From a bacterium (lineage in GTDB: Bacteria; CG2-30-53-67; CG2-30-70-394), in NCBI GenBank assembly GCA_024278555.1, contig JAJRSX010000088.1:1-17174 (forward strand): a DNA stretch of 17,174 nt. Reading direction: 5' to 3'. Below the pieces are notes generated by a model. The model made no database searches. It was not told the origin of the DNA and worked only from the letters and a program-made list of their open reading frames with translations. Both the position numbers and the translations under genes were made by a program. Numbering within the stretch: the first letter of the stretch is position 1; each line of letters starts with the position of its first letter. Shown here piece by piece: positions 5,956-12,337 of the stretch.

Positions 5956-6462
5956 GTGTGTCGCACCCTGCGCGGCGATCCGCGCACCCGCGCCGTCCCC
6001 ATCCTCTTTCTCTCCGCCAAGAGCGAGGAGGTGGACCGGGTCGTGGGGCTGGAGCTCGGCGCCGACGACTACCTCACCAAGCCGTTCTCGCCGCGCGAGC
6101 TGGTCCTGCGGGTCGGGGCGATCCTCCGTCGCACCGCCGCCGGCGACGCCGCCAACACCGGGTCGGTAGTGGCCTCCGGGTCGATCCGCCTCGACCCGGA
6201 GGCGCACCAGGTGTGGGTGGCGGGGGCGGAGGTCGACCTCACCGCCACCGAGTTCCGCCTCTTAGAGACGCTCCTGCGCCACCCCGGCCGGGTCTTCTCC
6301 CGCGACCAGCTGCTCGACCGGGTGTGGGGGATCACCGCCGAGGTCACCACCCGCACCGTCGACACCCACATCAACCGCCTGCGCGACCGCCTCGGGCCGC
6401 AGGCCGAGCAGGTGGAGACAGTGCGCGGCGTCGGCTACCGCCTGCGTACGAAGGAGGGGTAG
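5956..6462 (+). CDS. phoB: PhoB-like response regulator, C-terminal part (rest of receiver + winged-helix DNA-binding domain)
   Basis: This continues the receiver in the same frame immediately after the TAG. It carries the conserved switch segment FLSAKSEE and the Lys of DDYLTKPFSPREL. An OmpR/PhoB winged helix follows (TEFRLLETLL, RVFSRDQLLDRVW, RTVDTHINRLRDRL, VRGVGYRLR). The first codon after the stop is GTG, so termination-coupled reinitiation could yield a 168-residue protein with an intact DNA-binding domain but no phospho-acceptor. No Shine-Dalgarno sequence precedes that GTG. The gene ends in TAG, overlapping the GTG start of the kinase by one base, so the two are translationally coupled. 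As a whole it would bind PHO boxes and activate phosphate-starvation genes. Confidence 0.85.
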   Translation: MCRTLRGDPRTRAVPILFLSAKSEEVDRVVGLELGADDYLTKPFSPRELVLRVGAILRRTAAGDAANTGSVVASGSIRLDPEAHQVWVAGAEVDLTATEFRLLETLLRHPGRVFSRDQLLDRVWGITAEVTTRTVDTHINRLRDRLGPQAEQVETVRGVGYRLRTKEG

Positions 6463-7838
6463 TGGAGTCCGCCCCGCGCCTCGCCGCCGCCCTCCTGGTG
6501 CCGGTCGCCGTCGCCCTGGCGGTGGTCGCCGCCCTCGGCGATGCCACCGCCGCCCACCTCGCCCACGCCGGCGGCATCGGGGTGGTCGCGGCGATCGTCG
6601 CCGGCCGCCTCCTCGCCCGCGCCGCCCACCGCCCCCTCCACGCCCTGCGCACCCACCTGGAGGCGGTGGGGCGCGGCGAGAGCCCGCCGTCGCTGCCGCC
6701 CAGCAGTGGCGAGGCGGCCGAGATCGCCGCCTGCGCCGCCCGCCTCTGCCGCACCCACGAAGAGCGCGAGGCGACCCTCCAGCGCGAGCGCGACGCCCTC
6801 GCCCAGGTGCTGGACCGGATGGCCGAGGGGGTGATGGTGGTCGCCCGCGACGGCCGGGTGGCGCGCACCAACCCGGCCATCGAGCGCCTCGTGCCGCGCC
6901 TCGCCGACGAATCCCAGCCGACCCCGGGCGAGGCCACCGGCAGCCACGAGGTGCAGCTCGCCTGCTCGCGGGCGATCACCACCGGCCAGGTACAGGAGGC
7001 ACGGCTGACCACCGACGGCGGCCGCACCCTCCTGGTCACCGCGGCGCCTGCCGGCGGTGGCGCGGTGGTGGTCTTTCACGACATCACCGAGATGCACCGC
7101 GCCCTGGAGGTGCGCCGCGACTTCGTGGCCAACGCCTCCCACGAGCTGAAGACGCCGGTGGCCGCCATCCTCGGCGGGGCCGAGACCCTCGCCAACGGCG
7201 GCCTCGCCGACCCGGTGGCCGCCGCCCGCTTCACCGACACCATCCACCGCCACGCCAAGCGGCTCGCCCGGCTCATCGACGACCTCCTCGCCCTGTCGCG
7301 CCTGGAGGCGGGCACCACGGTGGAACGGCGGCCGGTGGCGCTCGCCGAGGTGGTGGCCGAGGTGTGCGACCTCATGGAGGAGCCGTTTCGCACCGCCGGT
7401 GTCGCCCTCACCTGGCACGCCGACCCCGACCTGCCGCCGTGGCGCGGCGACCGGCGGAGTGTCGAAGAGATCCTCACCAACCTGCTGGATAACGCCCGCG
7501 CCTACACCCCCAAGGGGGGTGAGGTGGAGGTGCGGGTCACCCGAACCGCGGACGGCCTCGCCCTCGCCGTGGGCGACACCGGCATCGGCATCGGCGCCGA
7601 CCACCTCGACCGGATCTTCGAGCGCTTCTACCGCGTCGACCCGGCCCGCTCCCGCGCCGCCGGCGGCACCGGCCTGGGGCTGGCCCTGGTGAAGCACCTC
7701 GTGGAGAGCCTCGGGGGGCGGATCGAGGTGGCGAGCGAGGTCGGCGTGGGCTCCACCTTCACGGTGGAGCTGCCGGGGGATGAGGGATGGGGGGTGGGAG
7801 GTGGGGGTAGGACGGCCCTGCGGGCCGAACGAATGTAA
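6462..7838 (+). CDS. phoR: PhoR-like sensor histidine kinase
   Basis: The 458-residue membrane kinase starts at GTG 6462, overlapping the regulator's stop, with AAGGAGGGG just upstream. Two hydrophobic segments (about 8-25 and 33-48) with almost no periplasmic loop match PhoR, which senses through partners rather than an outer domain. A HAMP-like region (49-100) and a PAS domain (about 105-205) follow. The HisKA domain has H227 in NASHELKTPV. The HATPase has TNLLDNA, GDTGIGI, FERFYR and GGTGLGLALV. The order kinase then phoU supports PhoR over other kinases. The last 20 residues (439-458), Gly-rich, have no counterpart in kinases and are encoded by an inverted piece of the leader repeat, so the original stop was probably lost or displaced. 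The frame is open further upstream, but that is an off-frame reading of the regulator gene. Confidence 0.92.
   Translation: MESAPRLAAALLVPVAVALAVVAALGDATAAHLAHAGGIGVVAAIVAGRLLARAAHRPLHALRTHLEAVGRGESPPSLPPSSGEAAEIAACAARLCRTHEEREATLQRERDALAQVLDRMAEGVMVVARDGRVARTNPAIERLVPRLADESQPTPGEATGSHEVQLACSRAITTGQVQEARLTTDGGRTLLVTAAPAGGGAVVVFHDITEMHRALEVRRDFVANASHELKTPVAAILGGAETLANGGLADPVAAARFTDTIHRHAKRLARLIDDLLALSRLEAGTTVERRPVALAEVVAEVCDLMEEPFRTAGVALTWHADPDLPPWRGDRRSVEEILTNLLDNARAYTPKGGEVEVRVTRTADGLALAVGDTGIGIGADHLDRIFERFYRVDPARSRAAGGTGLGLALVKHLVESLGGRIEVASEVGVGSTFTVELPGDEGWGVGGGGRTALRAERM
7777..7827 (-). repeat. Inverted partial leader module within the phoR 3' end
   Basis: On the minus strand the hairpin CGGCCC-GCA-GGGCCG (7813-7827) is followed by a CCCACCCCCCATCCCTCATC-type tract. 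This is the same hairpin and C-rich parts found before the start codons, but without the GCGAGC direct repeat. It encodes the Gly-rich tail of the kinase in the plus direction. Confidence 0.7.
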
Positions 7839-7867
7839 CGGTGGAAGCTGCACACGAAACCAATCGC

Positions 7868-7985
7868 TGGCCGCGCAGCGGCCAACCTCCCCCTCACTCC
7901 CCATCCCCCACCCCGCGAGCGTAGCGAGCCCATCCCCCTGGCCGCAGGCCAGATCACCCCCCCCCGCGAGCAAAGCGAGCCCCCC
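7868..7985 (+). repeat. Start-codon leader module, tandem double copy (upstream of phoU)
   Basis: The first unit is hairpin TGGCCGC-GCA-GCGGCCA (7868-7884), a C-rich tract, then GCGAGC-GTA-GCGAGC (7915-7929). The second is hairpin CTGGCC-GCA-GGCCAG (7938-7952), a C-run, then GCGAGC-AAA-GCGAGC (7966-7980), five C and the phoU ATG. These fill most of the 147 bases between phoR and phoU. Confidence 0.8.
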
Positions 7986-8675
7986 ATGTCCCCCCACCTC
8001 CGCCACCGCCTCGACGACGACCTCCGCGCCCTCTCCGACGACCTCCTCGCCATGGGGGCGGTCGCCCGCAAGATGATCCACGACGCCCTCGACGCCCTCG
8101 TGCGCCGCGACTCCGACCTCGCCCGCGCGGTGATCGCCCGCGACAAGGAGGTCGACCGCCTGGACACCGACCTCGACGCCAAGGCGGTCGAGATGATCCT
8201 CCGCCACCAGCCCATGGGGAGCGACCTCCGCTACATCATCGGGGTGATCGAGATGGTTACCGACCTGGAGCGGATCGGCGACGAGGCAAAGAACATCGCC
8301 GAGCGGGTCGTCGTCCTCAACGAGGAGGCGCCGCTGAAGCCGTACATCGACCTCCCCTCCATGGCCGCCACGGTGGAGCGGATGGTGGGCGCCGCCCTCG
8401 ACTGTTTGGTACGCCGCGACGCCGACGGCGCCCTGGCGGTGATCCGCGAAGACGACGCGGTCGATGCCCTCCAGGACCAGGTCCAGCGCGAGCTCCTCAC
8501 CTACATGCTCGACGACAAGGGCGCCATCACCCGCGGCCTCCACCTCACCTTCCTCGCCGCCCACCTGGAGCGCATCGGCGACCACGCCACCAACATCGCC
8601 GAGACCACCTACTTCCTGGTGAAGGGGCAAAACATCCGCCACACGGATGGGCTGCGGGGAAAGGGGAGCGGCTGA
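7986..8675 (+). CDS. phoU: Phosphate signalling regulator PhoU
   Basis: The 229-residue all-helical cytoplasmic protein links the Pst phosphate transporter to PhoR and holds the Pho regulon off when phosphate is plentiful. Two PhoU repeats are visible, each with its metal-binding helix: TDLERIGDEAKNIAE (92-106) and HLERIGDHATNIAE (near 195-210). Length is close to E. coli PhoU (241). No pst transporter genes lie in this window. The ATG at 7986 is chosen because homology begins there (LDDDLRALSDDLLAMG). No Shine-Dalgarno sequence is present, only the leader module. It follows the kinase by 147 bases of repeat sequence, so co-transcription with phoB-phoR is likely but not certain. Confidence 0.95.
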   Translation: MSPHLRHRLDDDLRALSDDLLAMGAVARKMIHDALDALVRRDSDLARAVIARDKEVDRLDTDLDAKAVEMILRHQPMGSDLRYIIGVIEMVTDLERIGDEAKNIAERVVVLNEEAPLKPYIDLPSMAATVERMVGAALDCLVRRDADGALAVIREDDAVDALQDQVQRELLTYMLDDKGAITRGLHLTFLAAHLERIGDHATNIAETTYFLVKGQNIRHTDGLRGKGSG

Positions 8676-8713
8676 ATGGGATCTAAACGGTCTTGTTTGG
8701 CTCTCTAGCCTCC

Positions 8714-11056
8714 ATGGCCACTCACCGTCCCGCGCCCCCCTCCCTCCTCGTCCTCCTCCTCCTTGCGGTGGCCGCCTGTGGCGGCGGCGGGGGTAGTGCG
8801 GAGCCCCCGAGATGGGCGGCGAGCCAGGCGGCGTCTACCCCGCAGGTGGTGGCGCTGCATGTGAGCCCGCCGCGGGTGGTGGTGGCGGTGGACGGGCAGG
8901 TGGCGGTGGCGGTGATCGCCGAGCTCGACGACCACACGGCGCGGCCCCTCCTCCCCGGCGAGGCGACCCTCACCCTCGACCGGCCGGCCATCGCCTCCCT
9001 GGCGGGGACGGTGGTCAGCGGCCGCGCCGAGGGCACGGCGACCCTCACCCTCCACCCGGCCGACCCCACCATCCCCACCCGCACGGTGCCGGTGGTGGTG
9101 GCCCCGCGCACCCCGCCGGTGGTGGCGCGCCTCGGGGTGGACGAGGCGAGCCCCGGAGACCTGCTCCCCATCTTCGGGGACCACCTCACCTCGCCCCTTG
9201 GGGAGACCACCGTGCAGGTGGCCGGTCTCGACGCCCCGGTGGCGGAGGCGGGGGAGCACATCCTCGTGGTGCGGCTACCCAACGACCTGGTCGAGGGGGG
9301 TGTGGCGGTCTCGGTGGCCGGCCTCGACGCCCGCGACCGCCCCTGGCTCCACGTGGTAGCGCCGGTGGAGGACGACCCGGCGGCCGGACGCTACACAGTG
9401 GCCACCGGCACGACCCCGGGGGAGGTGAACATAACCTTCGAGATCAGCCTTCCGGACGGCGCCCTCGTGGCGGCGACCGCCGCCAACAACGGTGCCAACT
9501 GGCAGGGCCACCGCATCGAGTCGGCAGGGGGTGAGATCCTCGCCGGCACGCCGGCGGTGGGGGAGGGGTACGGCTACTTCTCGGACCTTCCGGGTGACCT
9601 CTACCGTATCCTCTCGGTCTCCGGCGGCGAGGTGGTGGTTCCGTACGCCACGGGCGAGCTCATGGTGCCGCCTACCGGGCGGCAGGTGGCGCGCATCTCC
9701 CTCCTACCGGCCACGGCCGACGGCCGGGTAGCAAGCCGCTTCGCCCTCGACTTCGCCCAGGTAGACCTGGTGGGGGCGAGCCGCGCCGCCTTCCTCCTCG
9801 ACGACGTGGAGGTCGTGGCCAACGGCAGCGGTGACACCCTCCACTTCCGCCTCACCGACCTGCGTGACGGGGCCGGCCGGCCCCTCCCCGACGGCACCCG
9901 CGTCGCCATCACCGCGGTCAACAACGGCAGCGACTGGCGCGGCCACCGGATCGAGTCGTGGGGCGGCCGGATCCTCGGCGGTGAGCCGGCGGCCGGCAGC
10001 GGCTACGGCTACTTCTCCGACCTCGACGGCGGCGCCTACCGCCTCTTCACCGTGCACGACGGCGTGGCCGAAGGTGGCTACACCCCCGACCCGGTGACCG
10101 TGCGCGCCGGCGCTACCGGCCGCGCCATGCTCCAGGCCCTCCTGGCGCGCGCCGACGGCACCGTTGCCGGCCGCGGTGCCCTCGCCATCTCCCCCATCAC
10201 CCTGGTGGCGCCGTCGGCGACGGAGGCTCGGGCCACGGTGGAGCCCGCCGCTCTCCTCGCCGACGGCGGCGACCACCGGGCGGAGATCACCATCACCGGC
10301 CTCGCCGGCCCGGGCGGCCGTCCCCTCCCGGCCTCCAGCCGGGTGGCAGTGACCGTAGCGGACAACGGCTCCGACGGTGGCGGCTACCGGGTCCGCTCCG
10401 ACGGTGGCGCCATCGTGGGGGGGGCGCCCATGGCGGGAAGCGGCTACGGCTACGCCGGCAACCTCGACGGCGGCGCCTATCGCCTCTTCACCGTCGTAGA
10501 GGGCGGGGTGAAGGTGATCTACACGGACCGGGCCCTCACCCTCGGCGCCGGGGAGCGCGCCACGGCCCGGATTCAGCTCCTCCCCGCTGACGGCGACGGC
10601 GTGGTCATCGACAACGACGCCATCCTGGTCGCCGAGGTCGCCCTCGCCGGGGCCACCGCAGGTCGATTCGAGGCGGCTGGACAGGGAACGGCGGGGCAGG
10701 TGATCCCCTTCACCGCCACCGACCTCACCGACGCCCTGGGCCGGCCCCTGCCGGACGCCACCCGTCTAGCGGTCACCGTGGCCGACCACGGCACCGAGTA
10801 CCGCGGCAACGCCATGGCCTCCACCGGCGGCACCCTCTTCGGCGGTGAGGCCGCGGCCGAGGGGCGCTACGGCTACCGCGGCGACCTCACCGCCGACGCC
10901 TACCAGATCTACACGGTGGCGGGGGGGGCGATCCACGGCTGGCTGCAGCTCCCCACCACCCGTGGCACCGCCCTCCTCCAACTCCTCCCCGCCACCCCCG
11001 ACGGTCGACCCATCGGTCGCCGCGCCATGGCGATCCACGCGGTGGTGGCACAGTAA
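8714..11056 (+). CDS. Large lipoprotein with Big_2-like, IPT/TIG-like and four unrecognised ~145-residue repeats
   Basis: The 780-residue protein begins with a short basic segment, a hydrophobic stretch (11-21) and the lipobox VAAC (C22), followed by Gly-rich GGGGG, so it should be a lipid-anchored envelope protein. About residues 35-130 resemble a bacterial Ig-like Big_2 domain (PAIASLAGTVVSGRAEGTAT), and about 135-215 resemble an IPT/TIG domain. Four repeats follow, with a shared core VNNGsdWrGHRIES-GG-I-GG, then GYGYfsdLdGgaYrlfTV; their GYGY motifs are at 9569, 10004, 10445 and 10868. I do not recognise the repeat. Surface adhesion or envelope structure is only a guess. ATG 8714 is preferred over TTG 8693 because it gives a normal signal peptide. 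It lies 38 bases after phoU, with no clear ribosome binding site or terminator between. It converges on the HD-GYP gene across a long palindrome. Confidence 0.88.
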   Translation: MATHRPAPPSLLVLLLLAVAACGGGGGSAEPPRWAASQAASTPQVVALHVSPPRVVVAVDGQVAVAVIAELDDHTARPLLPGEATLTLDRPAIASLAGTVVSGRAEGTATLTLHPADPTIPTRTVPVVVAPRTPPVVARLGVDEASPGDLLPIFGDHLTSPLGETTVQVAGLDAPVAEAGEHILVVRLPNDLVEGGVAVSVAGLDARDRPWLHVVAPVEDDPAAGRYTVATGTTPGEVNITFEISLPDGALVAATAANNGANWQGHRIESAGGEILAGTPAVGEGYGYFSDLPGDLYRILSVSGGEVVVPYATGELMVPPTGRQVARISLLPATADGRVASRFALDFAQVDLVGASRAAFLLDDVEVVANGSGDTLHFRLTDLRDGAGRPLPDGTRVAITAVNNGSDWRGHRIESWGGRILGGEPAAGSGYGYFSDLDGGAYRLFTVHDGVAEGGYTPDPVTVRAGATGRAMLQALLARADGTVAGRGALAISPITLVAPSATEARATVEPAALLADGGDHRAEITITGLAGPGGRPLPASSRVAVTVADNGSDGGGYRVRSDGGAIVGGAPMAGSGYGYAGNLDGGAYRLFTVVEGGVKVIYTDRALTLGAGERATARIQLLPADGDGVVIDNDAILVAEVALAGATAGRFEAAGQGTAGQVIPFTATDLTDALGRPLPDATRLAVTVADHGTEYRGNAMASTGGTLFGGEAAAEGRYGYRGDLTADAYQIYTVAGGAIHGWLQLPTTRGTALLQLLPATPDGRPIGRRAMAIHAVVAQ
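9398..11056 (+). repeat. Four in-frame tandem repeats within the large lipoprotein gene
   Basis: Units run approximately 9398-9805, 9806-10255, 10256-10675 and 10676-11056. The distance between equivalent TAC codons is 435, 441 and 423 bases (145, 147 and 141 codons). Units 1 and 2 are most alike at DNA level around 9484-9535 and 9919-9970, which points to the more recent duplication. Unit 4 has diverged most (YRGNAMAS in place of WRGHRIES). Confidence 0.8.
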
Positions 11057-11074
11057 CCTCGAAATCACCGGACT

Positions 11075-11174
11075 AGAGGACTTTGGGGTCACAGAGGATT
11101 TTGGGGTCAGGTCTTTCATCGCCACATTTCTTCAAGAAATGTGGCGATGAAAGACCTGACCCCAAAGTCCTCTG
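11075..11174. repeat. Long palindrome between converging genes
   Basis: Arms of 41 bases (11092-11132 and 11134-11174) pair around a single central base with one mismatch. The outer 17 bases of the left arm are preceded by a second copy (AGAGGACTTTGGGGTCA, 11075-11091) that matches the right arm perfectly. The GGGGTCAGGTCTTTCATC part resembles sequences often seen at the ends of REP-associated transposase (RAYT) elements, from memory. It could end transcription from both sides, but it has no good T-run. Confidence 0.85.
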
Positions 11175-11186
11175 CTCCGCTGGACC

Positions 11187-12056
11187 TCAGATCACCAACC
11201 GGTCCACCAGCTCCCGGAAGTGCTCGTCGGCACCGATGAAGGCGGCGACCACGACCGGGTCGTAGAGGCGGCACACCCCCTTGGCGATGATCGCCTGTGC
11301 CTCGTCGAAGGAGAGGGCCTTGCGGTAGGGGCGGTCGACGGTGAGGGCGTCGAGGGCGTCGCACACCGCGAAGATCCGCGCCCCCAGGGGGATGTCCCGC
11401 CCCTTCAGCCTCTGCGGGTAGCCCGAGCCGTCGTAGTGCTCGTGGTGGCCGTAGACGATGTCCACCGCCCCGGCGAGCTCGTGGACGTTGTGGAGAATGT
11501 GGCGGCCGATCTCCGGGTGGCCCCGCATCACCTCCCACTCCTCCGGGGAGAGCTTGCCCTCCTTGAGGAGGATGGCGTCGGGGATGCCGATCTTCCCGAG
11601 GTCGTGGAGCAGCGCCCCGCAGTAGATGGAGACCAGCGGCCGGCCTGTGATGTGCATCTGGTGGGCGAGGACGGTGGCGAACTGGGCGACCCGGTAGGAG
11701 TGGTCGCCCACCTCGTGCTCGCGGGCATCCAGTGACGCGACGAACGCCTCCACCATCGCCAGGTACGGCCCCTCGATGCCCTTCAGGGCGTCGCCCAGGT
11801 AGCGGTCGCGAAAGGCACACCGCTCGCAGCAGTAGGGGCCGCGGCCGTCGCGGTAAAGGCCGTCGGCGACCCGGTTGGTGCAGGCGATACAGGCCACCGT
11901 GTCGGTCACCTCGGGGGCCAGGTAGCGCTCCGGCGCCCCCTGAAAGAGCTCGCGGCAGCCGGTGGAGCAGAAGTAGTAGGTGGTGCCGCGGAAGTCGACG
12001 GAGAGGGCGTGGCGCTCCTCATCCACCTCCATGTGGCACACAGGGTCGGTAGTCAT
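11187..12056 (-). CDS. YHS/TRASH - zinc ribbon - HD-GYP fusion protein (putative c-di-GMP phosphodiesterase)
   Basis: The 289-residue cytoplasmic protein has three parts. Residues 1-47 are a YHS/TRASH metal-binding module: DPVCHMEV (C7) and YYFCSTGC (C30, C34). Residues 55-81 are a small zinc ribbon with CIAC (C56, C59) and CERC (C77, C80). Residues about 97-285 are an HD-GYP domain with HDLGKIGIP (H151, D152), GHPEIGRHIL (H180) and HHEHYDGSGYP (204-214), complete for the metal site and the GYP signature that distinguish c-di-GMP phosphodiesterases. By inference, metal binding to the N-terminal modules would tune c-di-GMP breakdown. ATG 12056 is preceded by the leader module, not a ribosome binding site. 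It follows the YHS-flavoprotein gene on the same strand, 281 bases away; that gap holds a palindrome and the module. The stop lies 12 bases from the other palindrome. Confidence 0.88.
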   Translation of the reverse strand: MTTDPVCHMEVDEERHALSVDFRGTTYYFCSTGCRELFQGAPERYLAPEVTDTVACIACTNRVADGLYRDGRGPYCCERCAFRDRYLGDALKGIEGPYLAMVEAFVASLDAREHEVGDHSYRVAQFATVLAHQMHITGRPLVSIYCGALLHDLGKIGIPDAILLKEGKLSPEEWEVMRGHPEIGRHILHNVHELAGAVDIVYGHHEHYDGSGYPQRLKGRDIPLGARIFAVCDALDALTVDRPYRKALSFDEAQAIIAKGVCRLYDPVVVAAFIGADEHFRELVDRLVI

Positions 12057-12134
12057 TTGGGGCTCGCTTTGCTCGCCGGTAGAAAGTCGGCAGTAGAACG
12101 TAGAAAGGGGCTGTGGGTTCCGGCCTGCGACCGG
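12057..12134 (-). repeat. Start-codon leader module, copy 4 (upstream of the HD-GYP gene)
   Basis: On the minus strand, hairpin CCGGTC-GCA-GGCCGG (12120-12134, one G-T pair) is followed by a tract with TTTCTAC, GTTCTAC and TTTCTAC, then GCGAGC-AAA-GCGAGC (12062-12076), CCCAA and the ATG. The middle tract differs from the C-rich tracts of other copies, while the two ends are kept. Confidence 0.75.
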
Positions 12135-12169
12135 CGATGGAGGTTGGCCGTTCCCGTGGATGGCGATGG

Positions 12170-12254
12170 GTAGGAGCCGCGTCTCGCGGCGATCCCGCCC
12201 CGGAGGGGCGGCCGCCCCTCCGGGGCGGGATCGCCGCGGGGACGCGGCTCCTAC
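12170..12254. repeat. 85-base GC-rich palindrome (REP-like)
   Basis: Arms 12170-12211 and 12212-12254 begin and end with GTAGGAGCCGCGTC and its complement, and meet at GGGGCGG/CCGCCCC with no loop. One one-base bulge and one mismatch interrupt about 42 pairs. The GTAGGAGC edge is reminiscent of REP elements in gammaproteobacteria. It lies in the 281-base gap between the two YHS-fusion genes. Bases 12255-12337 show nothing I can assign. Confidence 0.85.
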
Positions 12255-12337
12255 CGCGTGGGTGGCCGCTGGGGGCTCGTCGTGGTGGTTTCCATCGACA
12301 TCTCATCAGCCCGAAGGGCTGTCCATTCTCTGTCTCC

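Noticed and set aside
5715-6461. Extension of the PhoR-like kinase upstream of 6462
   Set aside because: This is the PhoB-like gene read in another frame (Arg/Pro/Gly-rich). The GTG at 6462 has a good ribosome binding site and overlaps the preceding stop.
9398-11056. Repeat array as CRISPR or satellite DNA
   Set aside because: The units are ~435 bases, in frame, diverged at DNA level and conserved as protein motifs.
11092-11174. Classical rho-independent terminator
   Set aside because: The stem is far longer than usual and no T-run follows on either strand. It may still affect transcription, but a repeat element explains it better.
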